Source: Paraphysomonas bandaiensis
Taxonomy: Eukaryota; Chrysophyceae
NCBI GenBank assembly: GCA_965644295.1
Contig: CBFFRP010000297.1
Coordinates: 682,001-746,000 of the forward strand
Reading direction: 5' to 3'
DNA length: 64,000 nt
This document shows positions 22,326 to 34,759 of this stretch, one piece after another. The notes beneath the pieces are model-generated. The model made no database searches. It worked only from the letters and a program-made list of their open reading frames with translations, and was not told the origin of the DNA. The position numbers and the translations under genes were made by a program. Numbering within the stretch: the stretch's first letter is position 1; each line of letters opens with the position of its first letter.

Positions 22326-22553
22326 ACGTATTCCAAGTAGGAGTTCGGTTATCAACAGCTCGTGGGTGGGGATAGACCTCAATAGTTACTTTCTTTCGAA
22401 GGAAGCCATGGTTTATAGCCACATTATCTTCGATTAGATACTTCCTTTGTTTCTTTGTCGGCGGGCCACTTAAGTTTGTGGCAGCATACTCCTCATTCTT
22501 TACTTTATTACGTAAATGCAATACATTTATCACTGCCGTGTTTGCAAACTGAG
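22326..22553 (-). other. Possible orphan exon, minus strand
   Basis: An open stretch with a good acceptor (CTCACCTCAG) at its start and a good donor (GTAAGTATATG) at its end reads about 75 residues, including NLSGPPTKKQRKYLIEDN and VTIEVYPHPRAVDNRTPT. No convincing flanking exons or known domain are seen. It may be one exon of a broken gene. Confidence 0.3.
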
Positions 22554-22843
22554 GTGAGGTATGATACGCGATACGCGTCCTCTCCTCGTATTAACCAAGG
22601 TTGTTTCGCTCGGCTTCTCAAAAATTGTTATTTTTGGCACAATGAAATGTAGCATGGTATGTACTATTCTTAGGTATATATTTTGAACACTCTCTTTTGT
22701 GTATCAGTAAAACTTGTACTGTGCAAGTCCTTGTACGTCTATCTTAGTGCCAATACTCTATGTATACACGGAAACTATCTTTCTCTATTTATCTGTCTAT
22801 ATATTATATTATTTAATACCTTTATCTTCATGTATTGTGTATA

Positions 22844-23330
22844 TACCCTCAACAAAGTCGGACTCGCACCTTTTCGTGGTGTTCTGGGGGATAAGCACAG
22901 GTGCTTGTGTGGTACAAGAGGGACGCTACTACTGCAATATAAGTGTTACTTGTGAAGAAGTCTTTGGGACTTGACGAATAAACAGGAATTCGGAAATGGA
23001 CCCACCACAAGGGCATCCGGGACAGGGCCCACCTGAAGGGTAACCGGGGTATTGGGCTGCCTGCTGAAGTCAAGCAGCCGGGATGTTCACCTTTAGAACT
23101 CATAACACCTGAAGTCAGCAGATGTCAGTTATATCAACATTCTGATTGCTCACGGCGTTTGCTTTGAGCGATAGAGTGGAGGTGGTTGCACCTTGGTGGA
23201 TAATAGTAGGATAATAGAGTTTGTACTAGTTAGTTACAGGTAGACGTCTATCTAGCTTGACTAGTTTTCATCTAGCTACTAAACTGGTGCTGATTCTTAA
23301 CGCCTATTGCTAATAATAAGACTTTCAATA
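22844..23330. repeat. Long-TIR dispersed element, copy 3 (core and right end)
   Basis: Starts within the core (CCCTCAACAAAGTCGGACTC), carries the internal region up to about 23230 and ends with the right terminal inverted repeat, 23233-23330 (GTTACAGGTAGACGTCTATC ... GACTTTCAATA). This is the reverse complement of 17477-17575. The left terminus is absent. Compared with the 5.7-kb copy it has small internal deletions and insertions. Confidence 0.85.
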
Positions 23331-24055
23331 TTTTATGTATATATAGTATATTATATTGATTAAAATATTATATAATCACAATAAAACAACTTCTTTTTAT
23401 TGTTGCGGTAGAATACACGACTTCTAAGAACAGCTCACCAGGGATGCAGCTGCCTCATATGTTGCGCTTGTGACGAGTTCACTATTTACCGTGCTTTGAA
23501 TGATACATACCTGGAGTAAACGCAGAACGTTTTAAGTCGAGGTAATACCAAAACCTGGTGAAATGTATAAAACCCGGTGATCGATTGTATGAAAGATGTA
23601 GCAAAGAAGAATGCAGAGCAGCAGAAGCAGTGTCGATCGTTTGATTGCCGAGTAACTACTGTGTGTGGGAATATAATCGTTATCGTAGGTTGAAGTAAAT
23701 CTATAAGTTTACTCCAAGTTTCATTTTCTGTTCTAAGCTGGTCCAATCCCATAATCTACATTGACGAGACAATTCAACCACAGTGACCAGACTCAACGAT
23801 ATATATATATATCTCCTTTTAAAAATACATTCCAAGTGGTACATTATATGATCATATTATATAAAGATCGCATAATGCTATAGTTATACAGTGCTCGATA
23901 CCATTTATTTCAGATAAATAGTACGCCTTCAACTGTTATCCTCTTCCTAGAATATCAATACACAGGAATGGGAATCCCAGCAATATTCAAATAAAATGTT
24001 CATCACCACAGTTTATTCAAACAGCTATTCCAGTAAGATATACCGAACTTCAAAT
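23331..24055. other. Spacer downstream of the glycosyltransferase-like gene
   Basis: AT-rich with an (AT)n tract near 23802. A minus-strand open stretch at 23486-23752 (starting MGLDQLRTENETWSKL) is followed by sequence without clear coding character, and I do not consider it a gene. Confidence 0.35.
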
Positions 24056-27000
24056 CTAATTATCTAAAATCTTCCGCACTGTTTCAAAAGACACAGCATT
24101 TATACTTCGCGAGGAGTCACCCTCAAATCTAACTAACTCTATTGGGGGTAGAGGTTGTGCCTGGTTATAAACAGCACACTTAAACTCCAAGTCATTAAAC
24201 TGAACAGAAGCCTCAGCCGAAGTAGAGGAAACAATGTTGCAATCATATGAATTTGTCATCTTGGCGTCATCGTCAAGAAAATTATCTATATTTTGGTGAA
24301 GGTTCCTGTAATTCAAATAGCCACTCTACAGAGAAATACGCATATACACGCATGTTACAGTAGCAAGAGGGTGACAGAGATACACGTACCCTCAAACTCT
24401 TCCACAAACTCGCAGGGTATACTCCACTTTCTCCAAGAATACTCTGTCGCACATTAGATCATTAATGTCACCGCGTCAGTAAAGTACACTGCTCTCACCA
24501 TGCGCTTTGCAACAATCGCTGTAAATCCTGACTCCCCTTTGTGAGGTTCTAAAGATATGTACCGTGGCATGTGTTGACATGGCTTGCTGGGTTCATCCGC
24601 CAACACACGGGAGCGCAGAAATTGAATACTTGCGTATTCAGCATCTCTAGTGCGCCAAAACTCAGTTCTATTGGAATTTCGTTGTGTGGAGCGAGTCGTT
24701 CCACTTGCCTGCGCATACATGCTGTCGACATTGCGACCATTACATCGTGCAGTGTCTTCGGCAACCAGCAGCATCGCATACAACACCAGCGGTGGTGATA
24801 TTTTCACTGACTTAGGAGATAAGTAAATGACGTGCTCTCTTTCGACGACAGGAATATGTGCATACAAAGCAGCTAGGAAATTACCATGACTGAACCCTCG
24901 CCCATACCTGCGAACTTTAATATTCCATATTCCAATATCATATATGACCTTGAAATCATTAATTATATTACGTGCTTCAGCGTAAGAAAGAAGAGTGTTC
25001 GTATGAATCGGTTCTCTGTCTGAAGCTTCGCTGTCCGTAATTAAAACGAGAATTCGAAAACTTTCCGATGAGATCGGAACCGTTCTAATACCAATGGCGA
25101 TGGAAATAAGTATCTCAGCGAGGCTACTGGTTGCATATAAAACAATCGACAAGATTGGTGCATGTGATAAAAGAGATTTCATGGTACTCTGTCGAAGAGA
25201 GAGCAGAGTGTGTATAGGGTGTGGTGTTTCTTCAGCATCAAGTGAGAGTAAAGTCTTCGCACCAACAGATAAAGCTCCTCGAAGAAGCACACTAGAGGAA
25301 CCTGACATGGAAACTTGGGTTTGATTTAGTAACGCATGCCTCCCATAGCCTTTTGCCTTTGTATTGTTGAAATTACGCCGAAACAGGGGTATTATTAATA
25401 TGTCCGGTCTCACAGAGTCCAGTAGCTGTTTTACCCGATGTTCCTCTAAATCATCACTTGCCTGTCCTGGAATTACGTACAGGCCACTTTTTTCGCCACT
25501 GCAGAGAACGGATCCATCCGCTGCACCAACTTTTTCTATCATACGTCTACAGTGCTCCTGTTGTCCCACAGACAGATGGTCACTAATCGCACTAGAGGGC
25601 TCTACAGTGATCAGTGATAATTGGTAGGCCGTCGCCGATTGGTCGCTGATAAGCCGCTGTCGGCTAAACCAGGAGCCGTGTTGCTGCACCGCCCATTGGA
25701 GGGATTGAAAAAATTCTTTGGAAGGTGTTTTGGAGGGGTCCAAGTACAGCACTACACGCACAGGCGCGGCAGGAGGGGGAAAGTGTACGCCCGTGATATT
25801 GGATGGTGGGGGCAGAAAATCTAGTTGATAATCAGATAACACGAACTTTCCTCCAATTTGCAGTAGCCATTGATGTAGAGTATCTCGATGACGAGAAGCT
25901 ATTCCAGAGAATGACTTTACGTTATCCAATCTCTTACTACTAGAATGCATGTTTAAGTCACCCCATGTCAACGAATCTTCATACTCTGATGGAAGCACCC
26001 AACTATAGCACAGTAAGCGGAGCGAATACATTGGAACATAGAAGGTATGCGTACCTGCATACGCCAATATGCTTTCTCAAAGCATAAGAAAAGAGCATAC
26101 TCTCTGTCTCATGTGACTCATGTATATCTCGAATATCCATCACCTGGAAACACGGTCCCAATCACAAGTACACAAACGCCAGTCAAAGGTGTGTGACAGT
26201 ACATTACCTCTCGCAAAAAATACAATGCCCACGAACTTTCCATGAACCACATATCTGACAAATAATCAACTTCCACTGCCCGGTCCGGAAATACACCATA
26301 CTCAGCATCTGGATACCGCACAGGCTGCGCAATAGAGTTATCACGTCCTTGGACTGTCCTTCGTCCAGGCAGAATTGTGCCTGATGAACCGAGAAGTGAG
26401 CGTGCATGCTCAAGAGTATGAACAGTGTGCAGCAGAGTGTGCAGAAAAGAAGTTCCGGGTAACACTCCACCTAATATCACCCACGCATACTTCGTACGGC
26501 ACTATAACCAAAAACAGTGAAAGGACATGAGTGCATGAACTACTCACAGTATACCTGTAATACTTTGTCCAGCACATGTCGTAAGCGCAGTTCAGCATTC
26601 GTATATTCTACGGTGAATGTGGTCGCAGTATGCATAGCAAAAGCACTGGAAATATCATTCATTGCATCTTTAAACTCAATTGATGATGTATCGTGCACCG
26701 AATACATATAGATGGAGATATGTGTGGGTATTATCGTTTGATGCAGAAGTGCCTCTAGTTGTGATTTAATTGAATCATTTGGAGTTATTTGAAGGAGGAC
26801 TGTAGTATCAGAGGCATTAGTTGGGGTAAACGAGCTGCTTAATGAGAGCAGTTGTGTATATGTGACTCCCCTCATATGTCCCTTCAGGCCCTCTATTGTC
26901 TTTACTCTCTCTAGTGAGTGTCTTGTAGCTGTAATATGAGACATCCGGAGACGTGTTTGATGATCAGGAATATCTGTGTATATATACATGAGCATATGAG

Positions 27001-27306
27001 CATATCTGTATGTGCGTATGTGCGTATATATATATGTGTGAGCATATGAGCTGTGCGTGTGTATGTATCTATCTGTGTATATGTATGTGTGTATCTGTAT
27101 GTGGATGAGCATATGAGCATATCTGTATCCGAGTATGTGAGCATATGATCACATGAGCTGTGCGTGTGCGTGTATCTCTCTGTGTATGTGTCTGTATGTG
27201 TGTGTGTGTATGTGTGTTAGTTACCGTCTAATAGAAGAAACAATAGAAAGAACGATGAAACGATCAACAGAGAGGACATGAGAAACACTGTGTTGATAAT
27301 GGACAT
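24056..27306 (-). CDS. Type II membrane glycosyltransferase-like protein, bipartite
   Basis: Probable Golgi/ER membrane protein. The first exon (ATG at 27306) encodes a classic signal-anchor helix (NTVFLMSSLLIVSSFFLLFL). It joins across a CA-rich intron of about 250 bp to a GT2-like domain: a first strand and helix (DTTVLLQITPNDSIKSQLEA), then KYAWVILGGVLPGTSF, then DYLSDMWFMESSWALYFLRE, and DIHESHETESMLFSYALRK at the position of the family's acceptor motif. The usual DxD metal motif is replaced by LGG (ILGGVLP where ILDDD is expected). A second half of about 600 residues has another Rossmann-like start (VRVVLYLDPSKTPSKEF) and may be a second transferase domain. Further introns are at 26524-26568, about 26158-26208, 25996-26047 (52 bp) and two near the 3' end. 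The missing DxD makes catalysis by the first domain doubtful. Substrate unknown. Confidence 0.7.
26985..27235. repeat. Intronic CA/TATG-type simple repeats
   Basis: Mixed tetranucleotide and dinucleotide repeats (GAGCATATGAGCATATCTGTAT-like words, TGTGTGTATG) fill the first intron of the glycosyltransferase-like gene. They contain many potential AG acceptors, so alternative acceptor use is possible. Confidence 0.7.
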
Positions 27307-28126
27307 GATGAGGGTTAGTGTGGAGTGAGAATGAGAGGTATGGAGTGAGTGTGTGTGTATGTGTGATATGAGAACACTTAAGGGAGATATGTACTGATAG
27401 ACTGGTGTACCTGTACACTGACTACATTCCTCCTATGTTCACAGGTACGTTTACAGTACATAATTTTATATATCATGATGTCTAGTTAGCGTACCGGAGT
27501 ATATGATACAGTATCATACAGTACACTATATTGCAGTACATATCTACATCAGATGCCTACATGCCTACATACATGCCTACTTGTACCATATACGTATATC
27601 GCCATAGAGTGAGAGTGCGATAGAGGACACTGTCAAACTCTGTACATGATGCATAGAGTTCACTTATTCTTTAAGTAATTCAGAATTGAAATTTGGTCAA
27701 CTGATGCTCTCGATATACTCATCATTCCTCATCTATTGTGGTCCCATTTATTGCTTGTTTGAGGTCGATGATCTCGTCCACTTGCAGCCAGTATGGCCAC
27801 ATGATCACATCTTGAAACCCCTGGTTTTTGTGTCATATAAAACCCAATTTTATATCCGTTTCATACAAATTCTTACAAAAAAATGAGAAACTATCTAAAA
27901 ATGCCGACATATGAGAAAAGAGATGATATAAACCCCGTGTTTTCTAGTTGTATATATATATCAGTAGAGTCTCTCCTATATATACATATATATATATGTA
28001 TAGATGACACTGTTAAGATGAGACTGTATATCGCATGAGATCATCCACATCCACTACATCAAACAACTCATACATGTTCCTCTTATCATTATAATCCACC
28101 CATCCATCCATCCATCCATCCATCCA
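27307..28126. other. Divergent promoter region
   Basis: Separates the glycosyltransferase-like gene (minus) from the next plus-strand gene. It contains the (GT/GA)n leader of the former, an (AT)n tract at about 27950-28000, and an ATCC/CCAT tetranucleotide tract at 28098-28126 touching the ATG of the latter. Confidence 0.45.
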
Positions 28127-30186
28127 ATGGAAGAGAAGGTTCCAAGTTTCTTAGTGAAGGACATCATCGTGAAGGACACGAAACGCAAACTACGACCAAT
28201 ACGAACCATATCAATGACACATGAGGAGATGTATGGACACACTGATGAAGCAATCAAAGGATCATTATTTGATAGTGGTTTAAATATCGTTCAAAGGGAT
28301 CATATCGCGTCGTCTATCATGCGAGGGGAGTACTCTGTATCGAGTAACAGTAACAGTAACACTGATACGATGACAACAAATCAAACATATAGTGAATCTT
28401 CTAAATCTAAATCTAGAAGAAATATAAGACGATATAATTATAATCCAACATCGTTGGGTGTTGTTAGCTCATCTGCTCCTCTCTTAGAGCCAGAGAATAA
28501 GAAAGCCAAAGAAATTATTCGATGTAAGAAATTAGGTAAAGGTGTCACAGAGTTTCGATTTGGCCCAAAAGTGGTACCAGCTGTTGATAGACATGTTCCT
28601 CGTGCTCAAACTGCTGAGATTATGAAGACTAAAGTTGGTTTGGAGTCAAGTAGTCGATGCGAGACGATAGCTAGCATGAAAACGTATGTATGATGTATTT
28701 ATAAAGTACATTGATGTTTATAGTGTTGAATTGGTTCGATAGATATATTCTATGTAGAGTTTCTTTCCGTTGGTCTGAGTATTAAATTTCTTACCTATAG
28801 GGAGATGGTCAAGAAAAATGTGGCTCAAGTGAAAGAACTTCGCGACATAGTACATAACTATCAGGAACAGTACTCGACTACACGTCGTAAGAACATTCAA
28901 TATAGGAGAAAAGTAAACGCCTTTAGACAAGTAGGTGCCATGCTGCTGTTATCGTTAATATCATGTTTCAGGTCGCATCGCTTTACACCCTTATCTAACT
29001 TCTTGCGTTGCAGAAATTGTTTGAACGCCTGAGAGAGAAGCGCGATCCTCAAATACGGGATATTATGCGTATTCTCGATGACTTTACTATCGATCAATTT
29101 ATAGAGCGTTTCAAAGGTTGCTCAATGACAGTGGATGCTGTAATATCGCATATTGGTGACACTCTTCCAGTTCAGCATTCCAACGGGTGTGTGGACAGTA
29201 TATCTAGTACTTCCAATTCGGTTTTGTCCGATGATATTCTTGGCCCAGCGGGAGATATTGGTGCGTTCCAGTTTAATGAGAGCGTATATGAATTCGACGA
29301 CATGGAGTCACGAGACTCTATCTCTGTCGACGATGTGTCTCGGTTCAAAAAGCAGCCCACATCTCGCGTTTCTTCCAGTTCACCTAAAAAACACAAAGTT
29401 AGTGCATTCGGCAATTCAGAGCGCACCGGCGATCCATTTCTTATTCTAAATCCTCGCCCTATTATTTCTAGGGGCGCGGGATTTCGTTCTATTAACACAG
29501 CCGCCAGAACTTCAAGCCCTGCTACCGATGAATCATTGAGTAAGAAAGAAACTCCTCAATCAATGTCGGTTAGTACGGCTCCTGCTAGTACCCAGAGGCC
29601 TAATTCACCGGGAGGATTCTTCTCGACACAGCCACATTATGAGAGCGGTTACAACAGTGAAATTAATGACAGTCGCCCGTGTTCACCGCCCACCATGTAT
29701 TTCATGAATGCCGTTAAGTCGGAGCTAGAAGCCAATGGGAATTTGCAATCGGAACAAGCGACTGCTGTATTAGACAACGAGGAAGGTTCGGAGTTTGATG
29801 GGCACCAGAAATCTATTGAGTCTCTTGCTGACTCCCTCTCTAGTAGTTCTGTATCGAGCAAGCTAAGATGCTTCTCGACGAAGGAGAAAAAAGGATCACC
29901 ACGGAAGTTAGGTCGCGTAGCAGCTGGGCGGCGCAAGCCGCCGAAAGTGAAAACAGTTCCAGTGGTTCTAGATGGAAATTTGGATTGTACACCTGTACCA
30001 TATAGCCAGCACATCATATCACCGAGCCATTCAGGAAATCATGTCTCCCGAGAAAGGCCCAAACGTGAAGGTATTCGGCATGGACCTTCCTGCTCACTTC
30101 CATTATCGTCCACGAGTTACGGAGACCTTTATGTAGTGAGTAGTTACAAAAATTCAACCGACCCCATTGTTATAAATAATCTTTAA
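28127..30186 (+). CDS. Uncharacterised protein, helical N-terminus and disordered Ser-rich C-terminus
   Basis: Three exons (28127-28683, 28801-28930, 29014-30186) join in frame to 619 residues. No known family is recognised. Residues 1-185 are basic with scattered short motifs (KKLGKGVTEFRFGPKVVPAVD). Residues about 186-275 form a probable coiled coil or helical bundle (EMVKKNVAQVKELRDIVHNY; LFERLREKRDPQIRDIMRI). The rest is Ser/Pro-rich with many possible kinase sites and basic patches (AAGRRKPPKVK), consistent with a regulated cytoskeletal or nuclear protein. The ATG follows directly on a tetranucleotide repeat. Exon joins use consensus sites (GTATGT..TATAG, GTAGGT..TTGCAG). Confidence 0.75.
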
Positions 30187-30417
30187 GAAATTGATGTTAT
30201 CTAGATGAATGTTATACTCTAATAAGCCAAATCAATGTTTTAAAGCAGTTTTTATATGCCAGTTGACGAAATCCGAAAGTACCTTATTTCTGCCCGTTTC
30301 AGCTTATATCTTCTGCCGGTTCTTAAAGGAATTTTAGACTTCAGACCATGCTATCAAAAAATTGAAACACAAATTTCAGTGTAAATTATTACAATTTCAA
30401 GATAATTGAGTACTTCG
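30187..30417. other. 3' flank of the preceding gene
   Basis: AT-rich, with no gene or structure seen. Confidence 0.4.
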
Positions 30418-30494
30418 TTGTTGAGTTTTGCTGTTTGAGCAATTAAAAGCTGTAATTCTAAGGTATTGGAATTATGAGTCGAAGAATACAGTAG
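30418..30494 (+). repeat. Dispersed ~80-bp repeat, copy 2
   Basis: Near-identical to 20546-20627, with a single extra A in the AATTAAAAGCTG run and a short deletion before GAGTCGAAG. It lies between convergent genes. Confidence 0.8.
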
Positions 30495-30616
30495 AGGTTA
30501 ACAGTGTTTGGCAACAAAATTATATAACTTAGTAATGATAAGAAAAAAACAGGAATAATAAAATCTCACATACAATGATACATCTTGAATCCTCACAAAA
30601 CAGTATACACACCACC

Positions 30617-33600
30617 TTAATCTCTAGTCATTTTCTTCTCCAAATCCGATTTGAGGTTTGCAACGGTATGCAACACAGTATCAAGTGTTTTACTAATATC
30701 GTCATCACCTTGAAATAACCTCACGTCATCCAACAAATCCATTACACAATCGATCTTCCCAATTCTCGGATCATCGCTAGTATGGTTAGCACAAAATAAT
30801 CCTGGATTTCGCGATAGTGATTCCACCTTTCCATTTTCCCCATCGTGGAATGCTGCTATACGAGCCTCTGTGCGCTTGCGGTTCGAGTGTACATCAACAG
30901 CTGCTTGTACTACATTCTGGTGTACACATAAAACAGAGATGTAAGAAGATACACATACATACTGCAAGATGAATGCTGCCTACGACTACGAAGAATTACT
31001 TCTATAGCATGCTACATATTTTACACCAAGTACGTGCTACTGTGTCCATACCTGTGTACTGGTTCGCGGAACAGTTTGCGACAACACAAACACACGGTCG
31101 CAGGCATACAGTTTTGTGTCTTGCGGGGGATTGGTTAGTACGTACGGCATCGTATTGCTCATTGCACCAAGGACATTTGCGAATACTCCTCGGTATAATC
31201 CCATGGGTAACATACCATCGGCGCATAGACTCTGAAACAAAGCTCCATAAGTCTTACCCACCATGTTATCCAGCATTGGAATTTGGTAGAGAGAACTACC
31301 AATTACGCCTTCAACACCATAGCCGGTATGCTCCGAGAGAAGTGAATTAGAATAATCCGATACTATAAGCTTATTCAAAAGAACCAGCAAATGAGGATTG
31401 TAAAACGCCTGGAGACAAACTTCAGAAAAAGCCATAATATAGTAAACACAAAACATACCTGGGGAATGATAGTGTCCACAATACCGGAGAGAAACAACCC
31501 ACCAGATGCAAAATGTGAGGTGAAGCGAAAGTCAAAATTATCACATTCTCCAGATGCGTAAGGATCCAAATATCTCACATTTTCTCTGCAAACTATTTCT
31601 ATCACCACATGCGCGCGGTCATTAAGTTTTTTGACTAAATGGTAGGTAAATATGGCATCTGCGTCGACAATAGCATCCACTCCTGACGATTCTCCTCGCG
31701 TAATATCCGAGGGAGGGTCAGCTAAAATAACAACATGAGATGCGCGGAAGATCCCGGCGTTTCTCATGGCAGACACTTGATGGGGATTCCCGCGAACTAT
31801 CAGTATTCCTTCAAATACTGATACCTCACTCCACACATCATGTGGAATTTCACATGATGTAAGAAGAACGATATATTGCAGTTTTCCTAAGTTGCGCTGT
31901 CTGAATGGATGAATAAAGTCATACAAGTGATTCAGATCGCCAGATATCAAAATCATGTGATTGCGAAGGTTTGGGTACTCCTCTTCAAGAGAAGTTTGTA
32001 TCGTGGCTTCGGCTATACTCATGGGGAAAGAATTCATGAAAAACTGTTCCTTTAATCGCTTGTCTTCCATTTTATGAAGTCGCTCCTGCTCGCTAGTGCT
32101 CGAGTTCGATTCCATGCGAGCAATTGATTTCCAATGCGCCAATCGATTCACAAAAACTTCAGGCAAGCTTCCTTTGCGTGCATCACTTGACCGTGATGGA
32201 ATTTGATTCTGATTTTTTCTTTGATCGCATGTAGCTTTGTTAGACCCGTTTTCATTCTCTATCAGATACTTTTCGGATGAAAGGCCATCAGCAGTAGAAG
32301 GTGTCGACGGTCGCGCTATACCCATAACAGTAGAATACCTGTCAGAGCCTGCCTCATTGCCAACTTTATGCATTATGCGCGTGGTAATATCTGCCAACAC
32401 AGCGTTGCCGGCACCTCCCAGTCCAACGGATGAGAGATCAGAAGAAAGTTTATTTCGAGCGATAACAAAGCCTTCAACAGCATAGCGTTTTGGTGAAGGA
32501 ATTACATATCCTGCTGGGTTAAGAATAACATGAGCGCGATGGCTACCTATAAGCTCCCGTATTCGTAGAGCAAACAATACGACCCCAAGTTTTTCGTACA
32601 GCACATGGGCAACATCAATAAACCGCTTATTCGAGAACGCAGATGATAATTTAGTTGTGTATATTTCCCACTCACAACCATTTTTATATTCTTCATACCA
32701 TGTATCTTGAGAGTCTTCGACATCGCAACTATCATCTCCGTCAAATGCATCTTCGATGTATCTCTTACTGGCCTTCTCAATTATCTAATAGAAAGATTAA
32801 ATAAACTCTATCTGTAATTCAAACACACATCATAAACGCACCTCTTCAAACTTTATTGCAAACGAAATCAGCAGGTTGAACAGGAGAGTGGATGTTCCAG
32901 GGTACATACATGTTTTGGCTACAAGTCCCATTTTCACTTCATACAAACACACGACGAGCTCTTTGTCGCCATCTGGATCATGCATAATAACATGCCGTCT
33001 ATTTTCTGGTCTAATCAACTGCATGCCAAACATAGGAGCCCCCTTTTCAGCGTGGTGGTTGATAAAGCGGCGAATGCTAGTGTATTGCAAAATAGTTTTA
33101 GCATCTTGCACGTCCGGATTCGTGTCAAACTTGTTACTCATAATAAACACAGCAATAGCATCCTGGGCACAGGCTCTCTGAAGATCTTCGTCTTTTAAAG
33201 GTGACCCTTCAAGATAATGAACAAAGTACGAAAACAATGGATCGATGATGATATCGTACATATCAGGTGTCGGGTAATCTGTATGATACATTAGACAATT
33301 ATGATTATATGTATGACAACGTTGTCGATGACTACTTCATGCATTGTGGTGTACATGTAGGAAAAGCGCAAAAGCAATTTTATTATTTGGGGTACAGCCT
33401 ACGTCTGCAGAACTCACCAGGATGTAGTACAACAGCGTTAATATTAATTTTTTCGTGATCGTCATGAAACAGCTCACTAAAAAACTCTAATAGGTTGATG
33501 GAGCTCAAATCACCACACACAAGCACGTGTTTCGCACTGGGAGTGGCTTTATACTGAGATCGGGCGTATATTGACGATTGGTTCATTTTATCCATTAGCT

Positions 33601-34759
33601 CGGTAACCTGTTTGGGTACCCTGATGTCATAGGATCAGCTGGCATGTTTCATACGGTACACAAACTATACACTCATGGACACATCATGGACATAAAACTC
33701 GGCCAAATTAACATAGAACGCAAGCAACCAGGCATTAAGAGAATTGCACACTAACCATATTATGAGTAAACACAGTGAAGACATAGCCAATGTACGCCCT
33801 AGTCCAGATTCTGGTGTAACATCGCCCTAAATAAAAAGAGTCATTCGATAGGTCACAGTATAGGTATTGTCACTCACGTATCCCACAGTCGTGATCGAAA
33901 CGATCATGAAATATAACCAAGTGTGAAACTTTTGACTCCTAGTGCCATCAGATTCTAAATATCTCATTGCCGCAGTGTCTGTAAAAAAAAGTTACATCGT
34001 TAGCTGGTACCTAAAATACTCTCAATAGATACACTCACTGAACAGTATGATAACTACTACCGACAGCGTCAATTGCAGAGCATGTCTCTTCACTTCATCT
34101 TCAATATGAAGCAACTTTTTATGTATTCGTAGCACTCGCAATATAAGAAGGGCTCTTGCGCCATGCATTGCATAGTTAATAGCATCTTCTACTGTGTGTA
34201 TCTGGTCATAATACACTGGAGTCTTGAACACAAAGAATATAAACCATATTGGGATTACAGTTGCAAAGTCTATCAGCGAAAAAAAACTAATACAAACACA
34301 AGATAACTTCGAAAAATGATAAAATATAATTCACACACCTCCAAAAGTGTTCCCAGCGTCTATCTGCAAGAAATAAATTCAAACTCCAGTCAAATGCGAA
34401 CAGTGACGCTAGAACAAGTTCGAATATATCAAATTTCTCCCGAAGATGCTGTTAGAGAGTAACATATAGAATAAAAGTTAAACATTAATAAGAAATCAAA
34501 CGATATGATTCTAAACCTGATCCTTCTCTTCATTGAGATATGTCTGATATATGCTTTGTATACATGAAACTACACTGAGAGCAAGGAAGGAATTGATATA
34601 CAGTGTTCCAAATATATGAGACGCAATAAATTTCTTAATTCGTAATCGTATAACTTCTAAAACACTCCCTTTCGAGTCGTAATGAATATTCTTCTTGATT
34701 TCACGTATAAAAGAATTATGGCGAGTTAATGGGATGACTTTTGATCGTATATGAACCAT
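30617..34759 (-). CDS. SLO: BK/SLO-type potassium channel with RCK domains
   Basis: Large-conductance K+ channel of the SLO family in the plasma membrane. At least twelve exons run from the ATG at 34759 (MVHIRSKVIPLTR) to the stop at 30617. Visible parts in order: membrane helices with an Arg-bearing S4 (ARALLILRVLRIHKKLL), the pore SITTVGYGDVTP (spliced after GY), the first gating-ring domain (KHVLVCGDLSSINLLEFF with MYHTDYPTPDMYD further on), and a second RCK domain (HMILISGDLNHLYDF, ILADPPSD). It ends with the family C-terminal segment (SDYSNSLLSEHTGYGVEG, YVLTNPPQDTKLYACDR) and a short helical tail. The GYGD filter indicates K+ selectivity. The animal calcium-bowl Asp run is not seen, so calcium dependence may rest on other sites. 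It complements the EF-hand cation channel at 6.4-9.7 kb. Confidence 0.95.

Noticed and set aside
32095-32118. tRNA B-box-like GAGTTCGATTCC
   Set aside because: It sits within a coding exon of the potassium channel, and no A box or cloverleaf surrounds it. No convincing tRNA or rRNA gene was seen anywhere in the window.
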